Positions 18,686 to 26,592 of a stretch of 64,000 nt of DNA are shown in pieces. Made by a program: the position numbers and the translations under genes. Origin of the DNA: Arthrobacter wenxiniae (GTDB lineage Bacteria > Actinomycetota > Actinomycetes > Actinomycetales > Micrococcaceae); the NCBI RefSeq assembly GCF_013376105.1, contig NZ_JAAMFM010000002.1, positions 248,001 through 312,000 on the forward strand, in the 5' to 3' direction. Position 1 is the first letter of the stretch, and each line of letters opens with the position of its first letter. The notes under the pieces were generated by a model that ran no database searches, was not told where the DNA came from, and saw only the letters and a program-made list of their open reading frames with translations.

Positions 18686-19441
18686 ATGAACTCCGCCCCC
18701 GGCCTCTTCGACCTCCCCTCCCCCGCCGCCTGGGACCGCTCCCAGCTGCGGGCCCTGGACACGATGGGCACCGACCCGCTCTCGCTGCTCGCGCCGGACT
18801 GGGCCGCGGCCCTGGCAGCCCAGGAACCCGCGCTCCGCGGCCTGGGCCTCATGCTGCGCCGGGAGTACGACGCCGGCACCTCCTTCCTGCCGCCGCCCAC
18901 CCGGGTGCTGCGCGCCCTGGCCGCGCCCCTGTCCGGCGTCAGGGTCCTGGTGGTGGGGCAGGACCCCTACCCCACCCCGGGCCACTCGGTGGGCCTGGCC
19001 TTCGCTGTCGACCGGGCCACCCGGCCCCTGCCGCGCAGCCTGAACAACATTTACAGGGAACTGCAGGACGATCTGGGCATAGCCCCGGCGGCGCACGGGG
19101 ACCTCAGCGCCTGGGCCGGGCAGGGCGTCCTCCTGCTGAACCGGGTGCTCACGGTGGCGCCGGGCACGGCGGGCTCGCACCGGCGTCGTGGTTGGGAAGG
19201 GGTGACGGAGGCCGTCATCAGGACGCTGGCGGTCCGGGGGCAGCCACTGGTCAGCGTGCTCTGGGGGCGGGACGCGCAAAGGCTGGCGCCGCTGCTGGCC
19301 GGGACTGCCATCATTGAGTCGGCCCACCCCAGTCCGCTGTCGGCGTCGCGGGGATTCTTTGGCTCGCGGCCGTTCAGCCGCGTCAACACCCTGCTGGCGG
19401 AGCAGGGCAGCCGGCCCGTTGACTGGGCCCTGCCCGCTTGA
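18686..19441 (+). CDS. ung: Uracil-DNA glycosylase (family 1)
   Basis: The 251-residue enzyme removes uracil from DNA in base excision repair. It has the water-activating motif GQDPYPTPGHSVGLAF with catalytic Asp93, the uracil-specificity Asn in LLLNRVLTV, and the DNA-intercalation loop HPSPLSASRGFFGSRPFS. The Pro after GQDPY, where Escherichia coli has His, is usual in mycobacterial and Arthrobacter-type enzymes. The ATG at 18686 gives a normal N terminus; longer in-frame upstream sequence overlaps the divergent DUF3263 gene and does not look coding. Confidence 0.95.
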   Translation: MNSAPGLFDLPSPAAWDRSQLRALDTMGTDPLSLLAPDWAAALAAQEPALRGLGLMLRREYDAGTSFLPPPTRVLRALAAPLSGVRVLVVGQDPYPTPGHSVGLAFAVDRATRPLPRSLNNIYRELQDDLGIAPAAHGDLSAWAGQGVLLLNRVLTVAPGTAGSHRRRGWEGVTEAVIRTLAVRGQPLVSVLWGRDAQRLAPLLAGTAIIESAHPSPLSASRGFFGSRPFSRVNTLLAEQGSRPVDWALPA

Positions 19442-19462
19442 ACGCCACCGCCCCTGCTAGTG

Positions 19463-19476
19463 TTAGGGCTACCTAA
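19463..19476. promoter_or_regulatory. Probable iron box (DtxR/IdeR-type) before the siderophore-interacting protein
   Basis: TTAGG-GCTA-CCTAA is a perfect 5-base inverted repeat with a 4-base centre and matches the inner part of the DtxR/IdeR consensus TTAGGTTAGGCTAACCTAA. It lies 47 bases before the start of a gene for iron-siderophore utilisation, which is the expected target. Iron-loaded repressor would shut the gene off. Confidence 0.7.
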
Positions 19477-19523
19477 CTTAATGTCGTGCCACACTGGGCG
19501 GCCCCCTTCTTCAGGAGTGATTT

Positions 19524-20378
19524 GTGAGTTCCCCCGACACCGGCAAGGAAACGTTCGTTGCCCCGGCTGTGAAGCGCCGGACCCAGTTCACCCTGAATGT
19601 GGTGCGCAAGGAGCGGCTCAGCCCGCACATGGTGCGCGTGGTGGCGGGCGGGCCGGGGCTGGCCGCGTTTGAGCCCAAGGACGCCACGGACATGTACGTG
19701 AAGATCCATTTCCTGCAGCCCGGGGTGGACTACGCGGAGCCCGTGGACGTGTTTGCGCTGCGCGAGACCATGCCGCGGGACCAGTGGCCGGCCACCCGCA
19801 CGTACACCGTCCGCTGGGTGGACCTGGCCGCGCAGGAAATCGCGCTCGACTTCGTCATCCACGGCGACGCCGGGCTCGCCGGGCCCTGGGCCATGGCTGC
19901 GGAGCCGGGGGACCGCATCATCTTCTCTGGCCCCGGCGGCGCGTACCGGCCCAATCCGGCGGCCGACTGGTTCCTGTTTGCCGGCGACGAGGCCGCCCTG
20001 CCCGCCATCGCCGCCGCCGTCGAGGCGCTGCCCTCCGGCGCCACTGGCCGCGCCTACCTTGAGGTGGACACCGCAGCGGACCTCCAGCCCATTGCCGCAC
20101 CCGCCGGCGTCGAGGTGGCATGGGTGTTCCGCAACGGCGCCACGCCGGCCGAAAGCACCGCGCTGGTGGACGCCGTCGCCAGCGGCCCGTGGCCCGACGG
20201 GGAGGTCGACGCCTTCATCCACGGCGAGCGCGAATACATGAAGGCGCTCCGGGACGTCCTGTTCAAGCAGCGCGGGCTGGCCCGCAGCCAGGTCTCCCTC
20301 TCCGGCTACTGGGCCTACGGCCGGTCCGAGGACTACTTCCAGGCGGAGAAGAAACAGCCCATCGGCAAGATCCTCTGA
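19524..20378 (+). CDS. Siderophore-interacting protein (flavin-dependent ferric-siderophore reductase)
   Basis: The 284-residue protein has the two-domain SIP layout: an FAD-binding barrel with RTYTVRWVD (about residues 92-100) and LDFVIHGDAGLAGPWA, followed by an NAD(P)H-binding half with FAGDEAALPAIAAAVEAL and the C-terminal GYWAYGRSEDYFQAEK. It would release iron from imported siderophores by reduction in the cytoplasm. The start is a GTG preceded by AGGAG. It sits alone between ung and the convergent exporter gene, 5 bases from the latter, with a likely iron box upstream. Confidence 0.92.
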   Translation: MSSPDTGKETFVAPAVKRRTQFTLNVVRKERLSPHMVRVVAGGPGLAAFEPKDATDMYVKIHFLQPGVDYAEPVDVFALRETMPRDQWPATRTYTVRWVDLAAQEIALDFVIHGDAGLAGPWAMAAEPGDRIIFSGPGGAYRPNPAADWFLFAGDEAALPAIAAAVEALPSGATGRAYLEVDTAADLQPIAAPAGVEVAWVFRNGATPAESTALVDAVASGPWPDGEVDAFIHGEREYMKALRDVLFKQRGLARSQVSLSGYWAYGRSEDYFQAEKKQPIGKIL

Positions 20379-20383
20379 CCGGC

Positions 20384-21976
20384 CTACCGCCTCCGGTTGC
20401 GGCGGCGGTCCTTTTGGCCGGCGGGGCGGGTGAGGGGACGGGCCATGTTGTCGCCCAGGACCACGCCGGCCGCCACGGCGAGGATCACCACGAGGGCGTT
20501 GAAGAGGCCCACGGCGCCTGTCACCGAGTCCGCCGGCGTGAGCGTCATGACAAACATGGCCCGGAAAATGGACAGCCCCACCAGCAGGAAAATGATGGAC
20601 GGCACGGCCACCACCAGTTGGGGCGCCCCCAGCCGCAGGGCGATGACGCGCGCCAGGATGCCGACCACCACGGCGGCCAGGGCGGGCGCGAACCGGGCGC
20701 CCAGGCCCAGTTCCATGCCGCCGTAGTAGGCCAGGTAACCGGCCAGCGCCACGGCCATCGTGGGCACCAGCAGCCGCACCGAGGTTTGCTCGGCAATGCA
20801 GATGGCCACCGTGGCCAGCGCCACGAGCGGCAAGACCACATAGAGCGGCAGCGATCCGACACCGGGCTCCGCCACGTTGATCCGGTCCCCGCCCAGCATG
20901 GACGCGCTGACCAGGGCGACGGCGATGCCCGACACGATGGCGCCAAACGTCAGGAACGCGGACAGGAACCGTCCTGCCGCGGTGACGGGAAAGCCGTTGA
21001 TGGCATCCTGCACGGCCGAGACCAGCCGGCCCGACGGGAGCATCAGCAGGATCCCTCCGGCCACCACCATGGACGGGCTCAGCGGAACGTGGAACATGAA
21101 ACACAGCACAGCCACGATCGTGACGATGAAGGAGGTGATGGCCGTGACGAAGAAGTCCGGCACCCGCCACCGCCCGAGCATGCGGGCAAGCTGCCCCGCG
21201 AGCAGGATGGTCACCAGCGCCACCAGCATGCCGAACGGGCTCCCGCCAATCACCCCCACAACGGCGGCGGCGAACACGGCCTCGGCCAGGGACACCATCC
21301 AGCGCGGGAACGGCTTGGGCCGCTTGATGATGGTGTCCAGCCGGCGGTGGGCGTCGTCCCGGGCCACGCCGCCGGTGACAATGTCGGTCACGAGCTCGTG
21401 CACGTGCACAAGCCCGGCATAGTTGTTGGTCCAGGACCGGACCACGCGCAGCAGCGTGATGGGCACGCCGTCGCGGTGGGCGTAGTTGATGATGACCGAC
21501 TGGTTCGTGATGTCCACTTCAATGTTGCGCAGGCCAAAGGCGGCCGTGACGGCAATGATGGACGTCTCCACCTCCAGCGCGCCGGCCCCGTACCGGAACA
21601 TGGTCTCGGCCAGGCGCAGGGCAAAGTCGATGGTCTTGCGCGCCGATTCGTCCGCCAGCCCCACCTGGATCATGGGATTCGCATACGGGCTGCCCGCCAG
21701 CCGCTCCACAATGTTCATCGGCGCCGTGGGCGGGGTCTCCCCCTGCACCAGGCGGCGCAGCACGGTGCGCGCCGCCTTATTGGGGCGCGACGGCGGCACC
21801 GCCGGGGACATGGGCATCGGCACCTTGGGCACCGGCGCCTTGGGAATCGGCCCCTTGGGAATCGGCACCTTGGGAATCGGCCCGGCCGGGATCATGGCGG
21901 ACGGGGGGACGTTGCGCGTGGCGGACGGACCGGCCGCCCGGTCCTTTTTGTCCCGGTCATTGGAGCTGCTGCTCAT
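20384..21976 (-). CDS. ThrE-like threonine/serine exporter family membrane protein
   Basis: The ATG at 21976 is preceded by AGAGGAGAG, giving 530 residues. Residues from about 105 to 240 form the soluble ThrE domain (DFALRLAETMFRYGAGALEVETS, HELVTDIV), and about ten hydrophobic segments follow, ending in a basic tail. Members export threonine or serine in Corynebacterium glutamicum. The N-terminal 60 residues contain a 5-residue unit of the form PIPKx repeated four to five times, encoded by a 15-bp DNA repeat at about 21815-21885. That extension is not part of the family. Confidence 0.88.
   Translation of the reverse strand: MSSSSNDRDKKDRAAGPSATRNVPPSAMIPAGPIPKVPIPKGPIPKAPVPKVPMPMSPAVPPSRPNKAARTVLRRLVQGETPPTAPMNIVERLAGSPYANPMIQVGLADESARKTIDFALRLAETMFRYGAGALEVETSIIAVTAAFGLRNIEVDITNQSVIINYAHRDGVPITLLRVVRSWTNNYAGLVHVHELVTDIVTGGVARDDAHRRLDTIIKRPKPFPRWMVSLAEAVFAAAVVGVIGGSPFGMLVALVTILLAGQLARMLGRWRVPDFFVTAITSFIVTIVAVLCFMFHVPLSPSMVVAGGILLMLPSGRLVSAVQDAINGFPVTAAGRFLSAFLTFGAIVSGIAVALVSASMLGGDRINVAEPGVGSLPLYVVLPLVALATVAICIAEQTSVRLLVPTMAVALAGYLAYYGGMELGLGARFAPALAAVVVGILARVIALRLGAPQLVVAVPSIIFLLVGLSIFRAMFVMTLTPADSVTGAVGLFNALVVILAVAAGVVLGDNMARPLTRPAGQKDRRRNRRR
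21815..21885 (-). repeat. 15-bp tandem repeat encoding a PIPK-type pentapeptide
   Basis: Units of the form CCTTGGGAATCGGCC follow each other with few changes inside the exporter gene and encode PIPKV/PIPKG/PIPKA/PVPKV. Period 15 keeps the reading frame, so copy-number change would only lengthen or shorten the cytoplasmic tail. Confidence 0.75.
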
Positions 21977-22063
21977 CCACTCTCCTCTGGGGACACGCCC
22001 CGCCGGACACCACGGCGGCCGGCGGGGCCGGCGTCGCACGTGTCCTTGGTTGGCAAAAAGCGG

Positions 22064-23176
22064 CTAGTAAAACTTCTGGCCCGTGCGGCGGGTGTACAGC
22101 TGCCGCAGCACCCGTTCCCCCGCCACTGTCCACAATTTATAGCGCACCGGGCTGAACACCACGTCCCAGCAGCCTACAAAATCCGTGACCGTCTTCGTGA
22201 AGCTGGTCTTGAACAGGCCCAGTCCGTGGTGCGGGTGGGTGGGGTCCTTGAGCTTGTCCGACGGTGGCGTGCCGCACAAGTCGTACTGCACGGCTCCCAG
22301 GCCCTTCATGTCCAAGATGGCCTCCCATTGGATCAGGTGGGAGTCGCCGTACTGCGAGCGCTTTTGCAGCGAGCCGCCGTCCTTGTAGGTGGCCTTGGTG
22401 CCGTAATTGATGACGAACGCGCCCACCGAGGGGACTCCGTCTTCATGCACAAAGTAGAAGCGGCCCTGGCCCCTCGCGGCGAACTCGGACCAGAATTGGC
22501 GGAAGTAGCCAAACTCGCGGGCGGCCCCGGCGTTCTTTGCCGCAAAGGTGCCCACCATGAGGTCGTAGAGCTTGCGCTGCGTCTCCTCCGTGGCCTCCGG
22601 GCGGACCACCTCCACGCCCTCGCGGATGGCGCGGCGCACGGCGTTGCGGCCGCGCGAGTGCAGGTTGCGCAGGAGCTGGCCCGGTTCCGGGGAGATGTCC
22701 AGCAGGGCGGTGCTGTCGTTGGGCTGCAGGTCAGGCACCTTCACGTAGCCGGCCCCGGCCAGCACGGCGCGGGCCTGGTCCGAGGCGACGACGTCGGGCT
22801 CGATCTTCGCCGCAAAGACGTTCAGGCGGGCGCGCCGGACAAAGTCGCGCAGCGCATCCATCATGGCGGGAATGTGTTCCACGGTGGCGGTGTCCGGGCC
22901 CTTGATCAGGTACCAGAGGCGGCCCAGGCCCGGGAACTTCTTCTCCAGGGCCAGGTTGTAGCTGGTGTACCCGGGGCCCTCGAATGCCAGGTACTGGGGC
23001 GCCCAGCCGTGGTTTTTCTTCACGGCGGCAAAGGCGGCGGACTGGAGCAGGTTGCCCCCGTTGGGGTTCGCCGTGACCAGGGTGTCCCACTGGTCGATCT
23101 CGGCGGCGGTGGCAAATCGGGCGGTGAATTCGCGCAAAAGACCCTCAATCACGTCGGCATGTGTTCGCTGCACCAA
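22064..23176 (-). CDS. FemX/FemABX-type peptidoglycan interpeptide-bridge aminoacyltransferase
   Basis: The 370-residue protein matches FemABX transferases: NGGNLLQSAAFAAVKKNHGW near residue 40, the RGRNAVRRAIREGVEV region, and the C-terminal GNAT half with GAFVINYGTKATYKDGGS and LDMKGLGAVQYDLCGTPP...GLGLFKTSFT. Such enzymes attach amino acids from aminoacyl-tRNA to lipid II, building the interpeptide bridge. The start is a GTG at 23176; the divergent ABC permease begins 124 bases away. Confidence 0.88.
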   Translation of the reverse strand: MVQRTHADVIEGLLREFTARFATAAEIDQWDTLVTANPNGGNLLQSAAFAAVKKNHGWAPQYLAFEGPGYTSYNLALEKKFPGLGRLWYLIKGPDTATVEHIPAMMDALRDFVRRARLNVFAAKIEPDVVASDQARAVLAGAGYVKVPDLQPNDSTALLDISPEPGQLLRNLHSRGRNAVRRAIREGVEVVRPEATEETQRKLYDLMVGTFAAKNAGAAREFGYFRQFWSEFAARGQGRFYFVHEDGVPSVGAFVINYGTKATYKDGGSLQKRSQYGDSHLIQWEAILDMKGLGAVQYDLCGTPPSDKLKDPTHPHHGLGLFKTSFTKTVTDFVGCWDVVFSPVRYKLWTVAGERVLRQLYTRRTGQKFY

Positions 23177-23300
23177 GTCTAGCGGGCCGAATTCTCACAT
23201 CCCACGCACAGCCTCCCCCGATGGAACACCCTGCGTGTGGCCAGAACATGGAATCCGTAACGGCTGCTGCACGGGCGGCCACAGGTGCAGGGAGCAAAAC

Positions 23301-24752
23301 ATGGGTGTGGTATCCCGGAGCGTGGGCAACGCGTTCCGCAACAAGGTGCGCAGCGGCGCCGTGGTGGTCATTTTGGCGGTGGCCATCGGATTGGCGCTGG
23401 CCATGCTGGTGGCCAACCAGGCCGTGGGCGCCAAGGTCGACTCCCTCAAGGCGTCCGTGGGCAACAACCTCACCGTCAATCCCGCCGGCTCGCGCGGCGG
23501 CCTCGGCGGCGGCAACCCGCTGACGACGGCGGATGCCACCAAGGCGGCGGCCGTCGCCCATGTGACGGGCGTCAATGGGACGCTCACCGTCCGGCTGGCC
23601 AATGCGGCCACGGCCTCCACGAGCGGTTCCGCCGGCGGCCCGGCTGACCGCGGCGGGGCGGCCGGCCGATTCGGCAGCAGCGGCACCACGAGCCTGGTCT
23701 CCGCGGTTCAGCCCGGGGTCCTGGGGCAGCGCAACAACGGCACCGGCAGCACCGGCAGCCCCACGGGCGGAACGGCCGGCGGGACCACCCAGCCCACGTT
23801 CACCATTCCGATCCAGGCCACGGGCGTTTCCAGCCCCACCACCGCAGCGGGCACCGCCCTCAAGCTGACCGGCGGGGCGCAGCTGAGCGACTTCGCCGCC
23901 AATTCGACCCAGGCCCTGGTCGGATCCACCCTGGCCGCCAAGAACTCCCTGAAGGTGGGATCCACATTCACCGTCCAAACGCGCACCATGAAGGTGACAG
24001 GCATCTTTGATGCCGGCGACGCGTTCGACAACAACGGCATCTACCTGCCGCTCGCGGCCACCCAGACCCTGGTGGACCAGGCCGGGCAGCTGAGCAGCCT
24101 GAACGTGGTGGTGGACAGCATCGAAAACGTCGCCGCCACGCAGGCCGCGCTGACCACTGCCCTCGGCGCCTCCAACGTCGACGTGACGGCGGGCTCCAAC
24201 AACCTCCAGTCGGCCATCACGTCCCTGGGCACGGTGCAGAACATTTCCCTGATCGCCTTCATTGCCTCGCTGGTGACGGCGGGGCTGATAGTGCTGCTGA
24301 TCATGATCATGGTGGTGCGCGAGCGCCGCCGCGAGATCGGCGTGCTGAAGGCGATCGGCGCCTCCAACCGCACCATCGGCGTCCAGTTCACGCTCGAGGC
24401 CCTGGTGCTGGTGGTGCTCGGCACCGTGGTGGGGGCCGTGGTTGCGGCGTTCAGCTCCAACCCCATTGTCAGCGCCCTGGTGGCCGGCAACACCGGTTCC
24501 ACGGTCTCGGCCGCCGGCCCCGTGCGGGGCGGCGGGTTTGGCGGCGGCGGCTTTGGCGGCGGCGGGTTCACCCGGACCCGCGGCGCGTTTGCCGGAGCCA
24601 GCCAGCTCATCGGCACCATCAGCACGTCCGTCGGCTGGCAGACCCTGGTGCTCGGCGCCGTCGGAATCCTGGCGATCGCCGCCATCGGCGCACTCATCCC
24701 GGCCCTGCTGACGGCCAGGGTCCGCCCCATCGAAGTCCTGCGAGGAGAGTAA
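23301..24752 (+). CDS. MacB/FtsX-type ABC transporter permease
   Basis: The 483-residue protein has a first span at residues 17-42, a large extracytoplasmic domain of about 280 residues containing Gly/Thr/Ser-rich insertions, and three C-terminal FtsX spans (from LIAFIASLVTAGLIVLLIMIMVVRERRREIGVLKAIGAS). An unusual glycine-rich stretch with repeated GGGGF units lies in the loop near residue 412. The ATG at 23301 follows GGGAG. The ATPase gene begins 3 bases after the stop. Such pairs export peptides or lipids or act in mechanotransmission; the substrate is unknown. Confidence 0.88.
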   Translation: MGVVSRSVGNAFRNKVRSGAVVVILAVAIGLALAMLVANQAVGAKVDSLKASVGNNLTVNPAGSRGGLGGGNPLTTADATKAAAVAHVTGVNGTLTVRLANAATASTSGSAGGPADRGGAAGRFGSSGTTSLVSAVQPGVLGQRNNGTGSTGSPTGGTAGGTTQPTFTIPIQATGVSSPTTAAGTALKLTGGAQLSDFAANSTQALVGSTLAAKNSLKVGSTFTVQTRTMKVTGIFDAGDAFDNNGIYLPLAATQTLVDQAGQLSSLNVVVDSIENVAATQAALTTALGASNVDVTAGSNNLQSAITSLGTVQNISLIAFIASLVTAGLIVLLIMIMVVRERRREIGVLKAIGASNRTIGVQFTLEALVLVVLGTVVGAVVAAFSSNPIVSALVAGNTGSTVSAAGPVRGGGFGGGGFGGGGFTRTRGAFAGASQLIGTISTSVGWQTLVLGAVGILAIAAIGALIPALLTARVRPIEVLRGE

Positions 24753-24755
24753 GCA

Positions 24756-25427
24756 ATGCTGCAAGTCAAAGACGTAGTCAAGTCCTTCAATTCCGGGGAC
24801 CGCACCATCAAGCCCGTCAACGGGGTCAGCTTCAGCCTGGAGCAGGGCACCTTCGCCGCCATCCTGGGCAAGAGCGGCAGCGGCAAGAGCACGCTGCTGT
24901 CCCTGCTGGGCGCGCTGGACAAGGCGACCTCCGGGGACGTCATCGTGGACGACGTGAACATCTCCACGCTCCCCGACAGAAAACTGACCGCCTACCGCCG
25001 CGACGACATCGGGTTCGTCTTCCAGTCCTACAACCTGATCCCGAACCTCTCGGCCAAGGAAAACGTCATGCTGCCCATGGAGTTTGCGGGGGTGTCCCAC
25101 GGGGAACGCAGCAAGCGCGCAGCCGAGCTGCTGAACCAGGTGGAGCTGACCGAGGAAATGCACGGCCGCCTCGCCAACCGGCTCTCCGGCGGCATGCAGC
25201 AGCGCGTGGCGATTGCCAGGGCCCTGGCCAACAACCCGAAGCTGATCCTGGCCGACGAGCCCACGGGCAACCTCGACGACGAAACGGGCGAGCTCATCAT
25301 TGCCCTGCTGCGCCAGCTGGCGCACGGGAAGAAGACCACCATCCTCGTCGTCACGCACGACCACGCCCTCGCCGCCCAGACGGACCGCAAGTTCCGCCTG
25401 GCCCGCGGGCAGATCACCGAGGCCTGA
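24756..25427 (+). CDS. MacB/LolD-type ABC transporter ATPase
   Basis: The 223-residue ATPase has Walker A GKSGSGKST at residues 38-46, Q-loop FQSYNLIPNLSAKEN, signature LSGGMQQR near residue 143, Walker B LILADEPTGNLDDE near 163, and the H-loop VVTHDHALA. The N- and C-terminal features fit the MacB/LolD subfamily, which works with FtsX-like permeases such as the upstream one. The gene ends just before the 32-bp repeat array. Confidence 0.93.
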   Translation: MLQVKDVVKSFNSGDRTIKPVNGVSFSLEQGTFAAILGKSGSGKSTLLSLLGALDKATSGDVIVDDVNISTLPDRKLTAYRRDDIGFVFQSYNLIPNLSAKENVMLPMEFAGVSHGERSKRAAELLNQVELTEEMHGRLANRLSGGMQQRVAIARALANNPKLILADEPTGNLDDETGELIIALLRQLAHGKKTTILVVTHDHALAAQTDRKFRLARGQITEA

Positions 25428-25436
25428 AAGTCGCCC

Positions 25437-25676
25437 CAACCCTCGGTTGCAACCGGGGCACATCCAGCCAACCCCCGGTTGCAAACGGGGCACATCCAGC
25501 CAACCCCCGGTTGCAAACGGGGCACATCCAGCCAACCCCCGGTTGCAAACGGGGCACGTCCAGCCACCCCCCGGTTGCAAACGGGGCACATCCAGCCAAC
25601 CCCCGGTTGCAAACGGGGCACGTCCAGCCACCCCCCGGTTGCAAACGGGGCACATCCAGCCAACCCTCGGTTGCAA
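25437..25676. repeat. Tandem array of palindromes, exact 32-bp period
   Basis: The core GGTTGCAA begins at 25445, 25477, 25509, 25541, 25573, 25605, 25637 and 25669, always 32 bases apart. The typical unit is an 18-bp near-palindrome, CCCCGGTTGCAAACGGGG (one mismatched pair), plus a 14-bp spacer CACATCCAGCCAAC or a close variant. The first copy has the perfect 12-bp palindrome CGGTTGCAACCG. Two further copies with different flanks lie at about 25703-25718 and 25735-25750, also 32 bases apart. The array fills the gap between two convergent genes. It is not CRISPR because the spacers are identical. Confidence 0.95.
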
Positions 25677-25699
25677 GTATGCGGGAGCGATGCCCAAAA

Positions 25700-25756
25700 C
25701 GGCCCCGGTTGCAACCGAGCGTCACGGAAAACGGCCCCGGTTGCAACCGAGGGTCG
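25700..25756. repeat. Two diverged copies of the same palindrome, 32 bp apart
   Basis: GGCCCCGGTTGCAACCGAG occurs at 25701-25719 and again at 25733-25751. Each contains the perfect palindrome CGGTTGCAACCG, and the flank CCGAGCG is shared with the composite element at 31364-31462. The 32-base spacing is that of the main array, but the phase is shifted by 6 bases (38 bases from the last array core). Confidence 0.85.
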
Positions 25757-25768
25757 GGAAGGGTGCGG

Positions 25769-26584
25769 CTATTTGGTGGGGCGGAGCCAGGTGAACCTTG
25801 GCGTTTCCTTCGCCAGGAAGGCGGCCACGCCGATCCTCGGATCGGCGCTGGCCGCCATTTCGCGCTGCCAGTAGCTGTTGCGTTCGGCCAGTTCGGCCTC
25901 CGGGACGTGGGCGCTGATGGCGTCGACCAGGTCCTTTTGCGACTGGATGGAGAACTGCGAGCGCCCGGCCAGGAGCAGGGCGAAGGCCCGGACGTCGTCC
26001 CAGAACGTGTCGATGGGCAGCACCTTCATGGCCAGGCCGAGCCGCCGGGCTTCAACGGCGTTGACCATGTCCCCACTGAACAGCAGGTATTTGGCCGCGG
26101 CCGGCCCCGCCAGCTCCACCAGCTTCCGGATCCCGGAGAGCGGGTAAACGATGCCGATCTTCGCCGGCGTGATGCCAAAGACCGCGTTTTCCGACGCCAG
26201 GCGGATGTCGCAGGCACCGGCAATCTGCCAGCCGCCGCCCACGCAGTAGCCGTCGATCGCGGCCACGGTCGGCTTGCGGAAGCGCGCCAGGGCGGATTCT
26301 GCCACGGTGATGTCGCCCCCGTCGCGCTGCCCGGTGGCAGGGTCGTGCAGGATCTGCTGGACCGAGGCGATGTCCGCGCCGGCGGAAAAATGTGTCCCGG
26401 CCCCGCGCACCACCAGCACCTTCACGGAGTCGTCGTCCTCCAGTCGCGGCAGCAGCTCGGCGAACTGCGGCCACATGCCTGCGGTGAGGGCGTTGCGCAT
26501 CGACGGGTTGTCCATGACCAGCGTGGCCACCGGCCCGGCCTGCTCCACCCTCAGCGTCCCCGTTCCCGCGTGCGCCCGTCTCAC
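25769..26584 (-). CDS. Enoyl-CoA hydratase/isomerase family protein
   Basis: Beginning at the GTG at 26584, the product has 271 residues with crotonase motifs: the oxyanion-hole segment GTHFSAGADIASVQ, AIDGYCVGGGWQIAGACDIRLAS, and FGITPAKIGIVYP. The residue after the GGGWQ segment where many hydratases carry a catalytic Glu is not clearly conserved, so the precise reaction (hydration, isomerisation or hydrolysis) is open. It begins 8 bases after the CoA-transferase stop and is the last gene of the LysR-linked operon. Confidence 0.88.
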   Translation of the reverse strand: MRRAHAGTGTLRVEQAGPVATLVMDNPSMRNALTAGMWPQFAELLPRLEDDDSVKVLVVRGAGTHFSAGADIASVQQILHDPATGQRDGGDITVAESALARFRKPTVAAIDGYCVGGGWQIAGACDIRLASENAVFGITPAKIGIVYPLSGIRKLVELAGPAAAKYLLFSGDMVNAVEARRLGLAMKVLPIDTFWDDVRAFALLLAGRSQFSIQSQKDLVDAISAHVPEAELAERNSYWQREMAASADPRIGVAAFLAKETPRFTWLRPTK

Positions 26585-26592
26585 GGCCGGGC

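Noticed and set aside
20120..23182. 1020-codon open frame on the plus strand
   Set aside because: It is antisense to the ThrE-like exporter and FemX-like genes and translates to His/Gly/Arg-rich sequence without motifs.
25437..25676. CRISPR array
   Set aside because: The interval between palindromes is constant in sequence as well as length, so there are no unique spacers, and no cas gene is near.
23145..25697. 850-codon open frame on the minus strand
   Set aside because: It runs opposite the ABC permease and ATPase genes, which have clear motifs, and its start lies in the repeat array; codon positions and composition are those of an antisense shadow.
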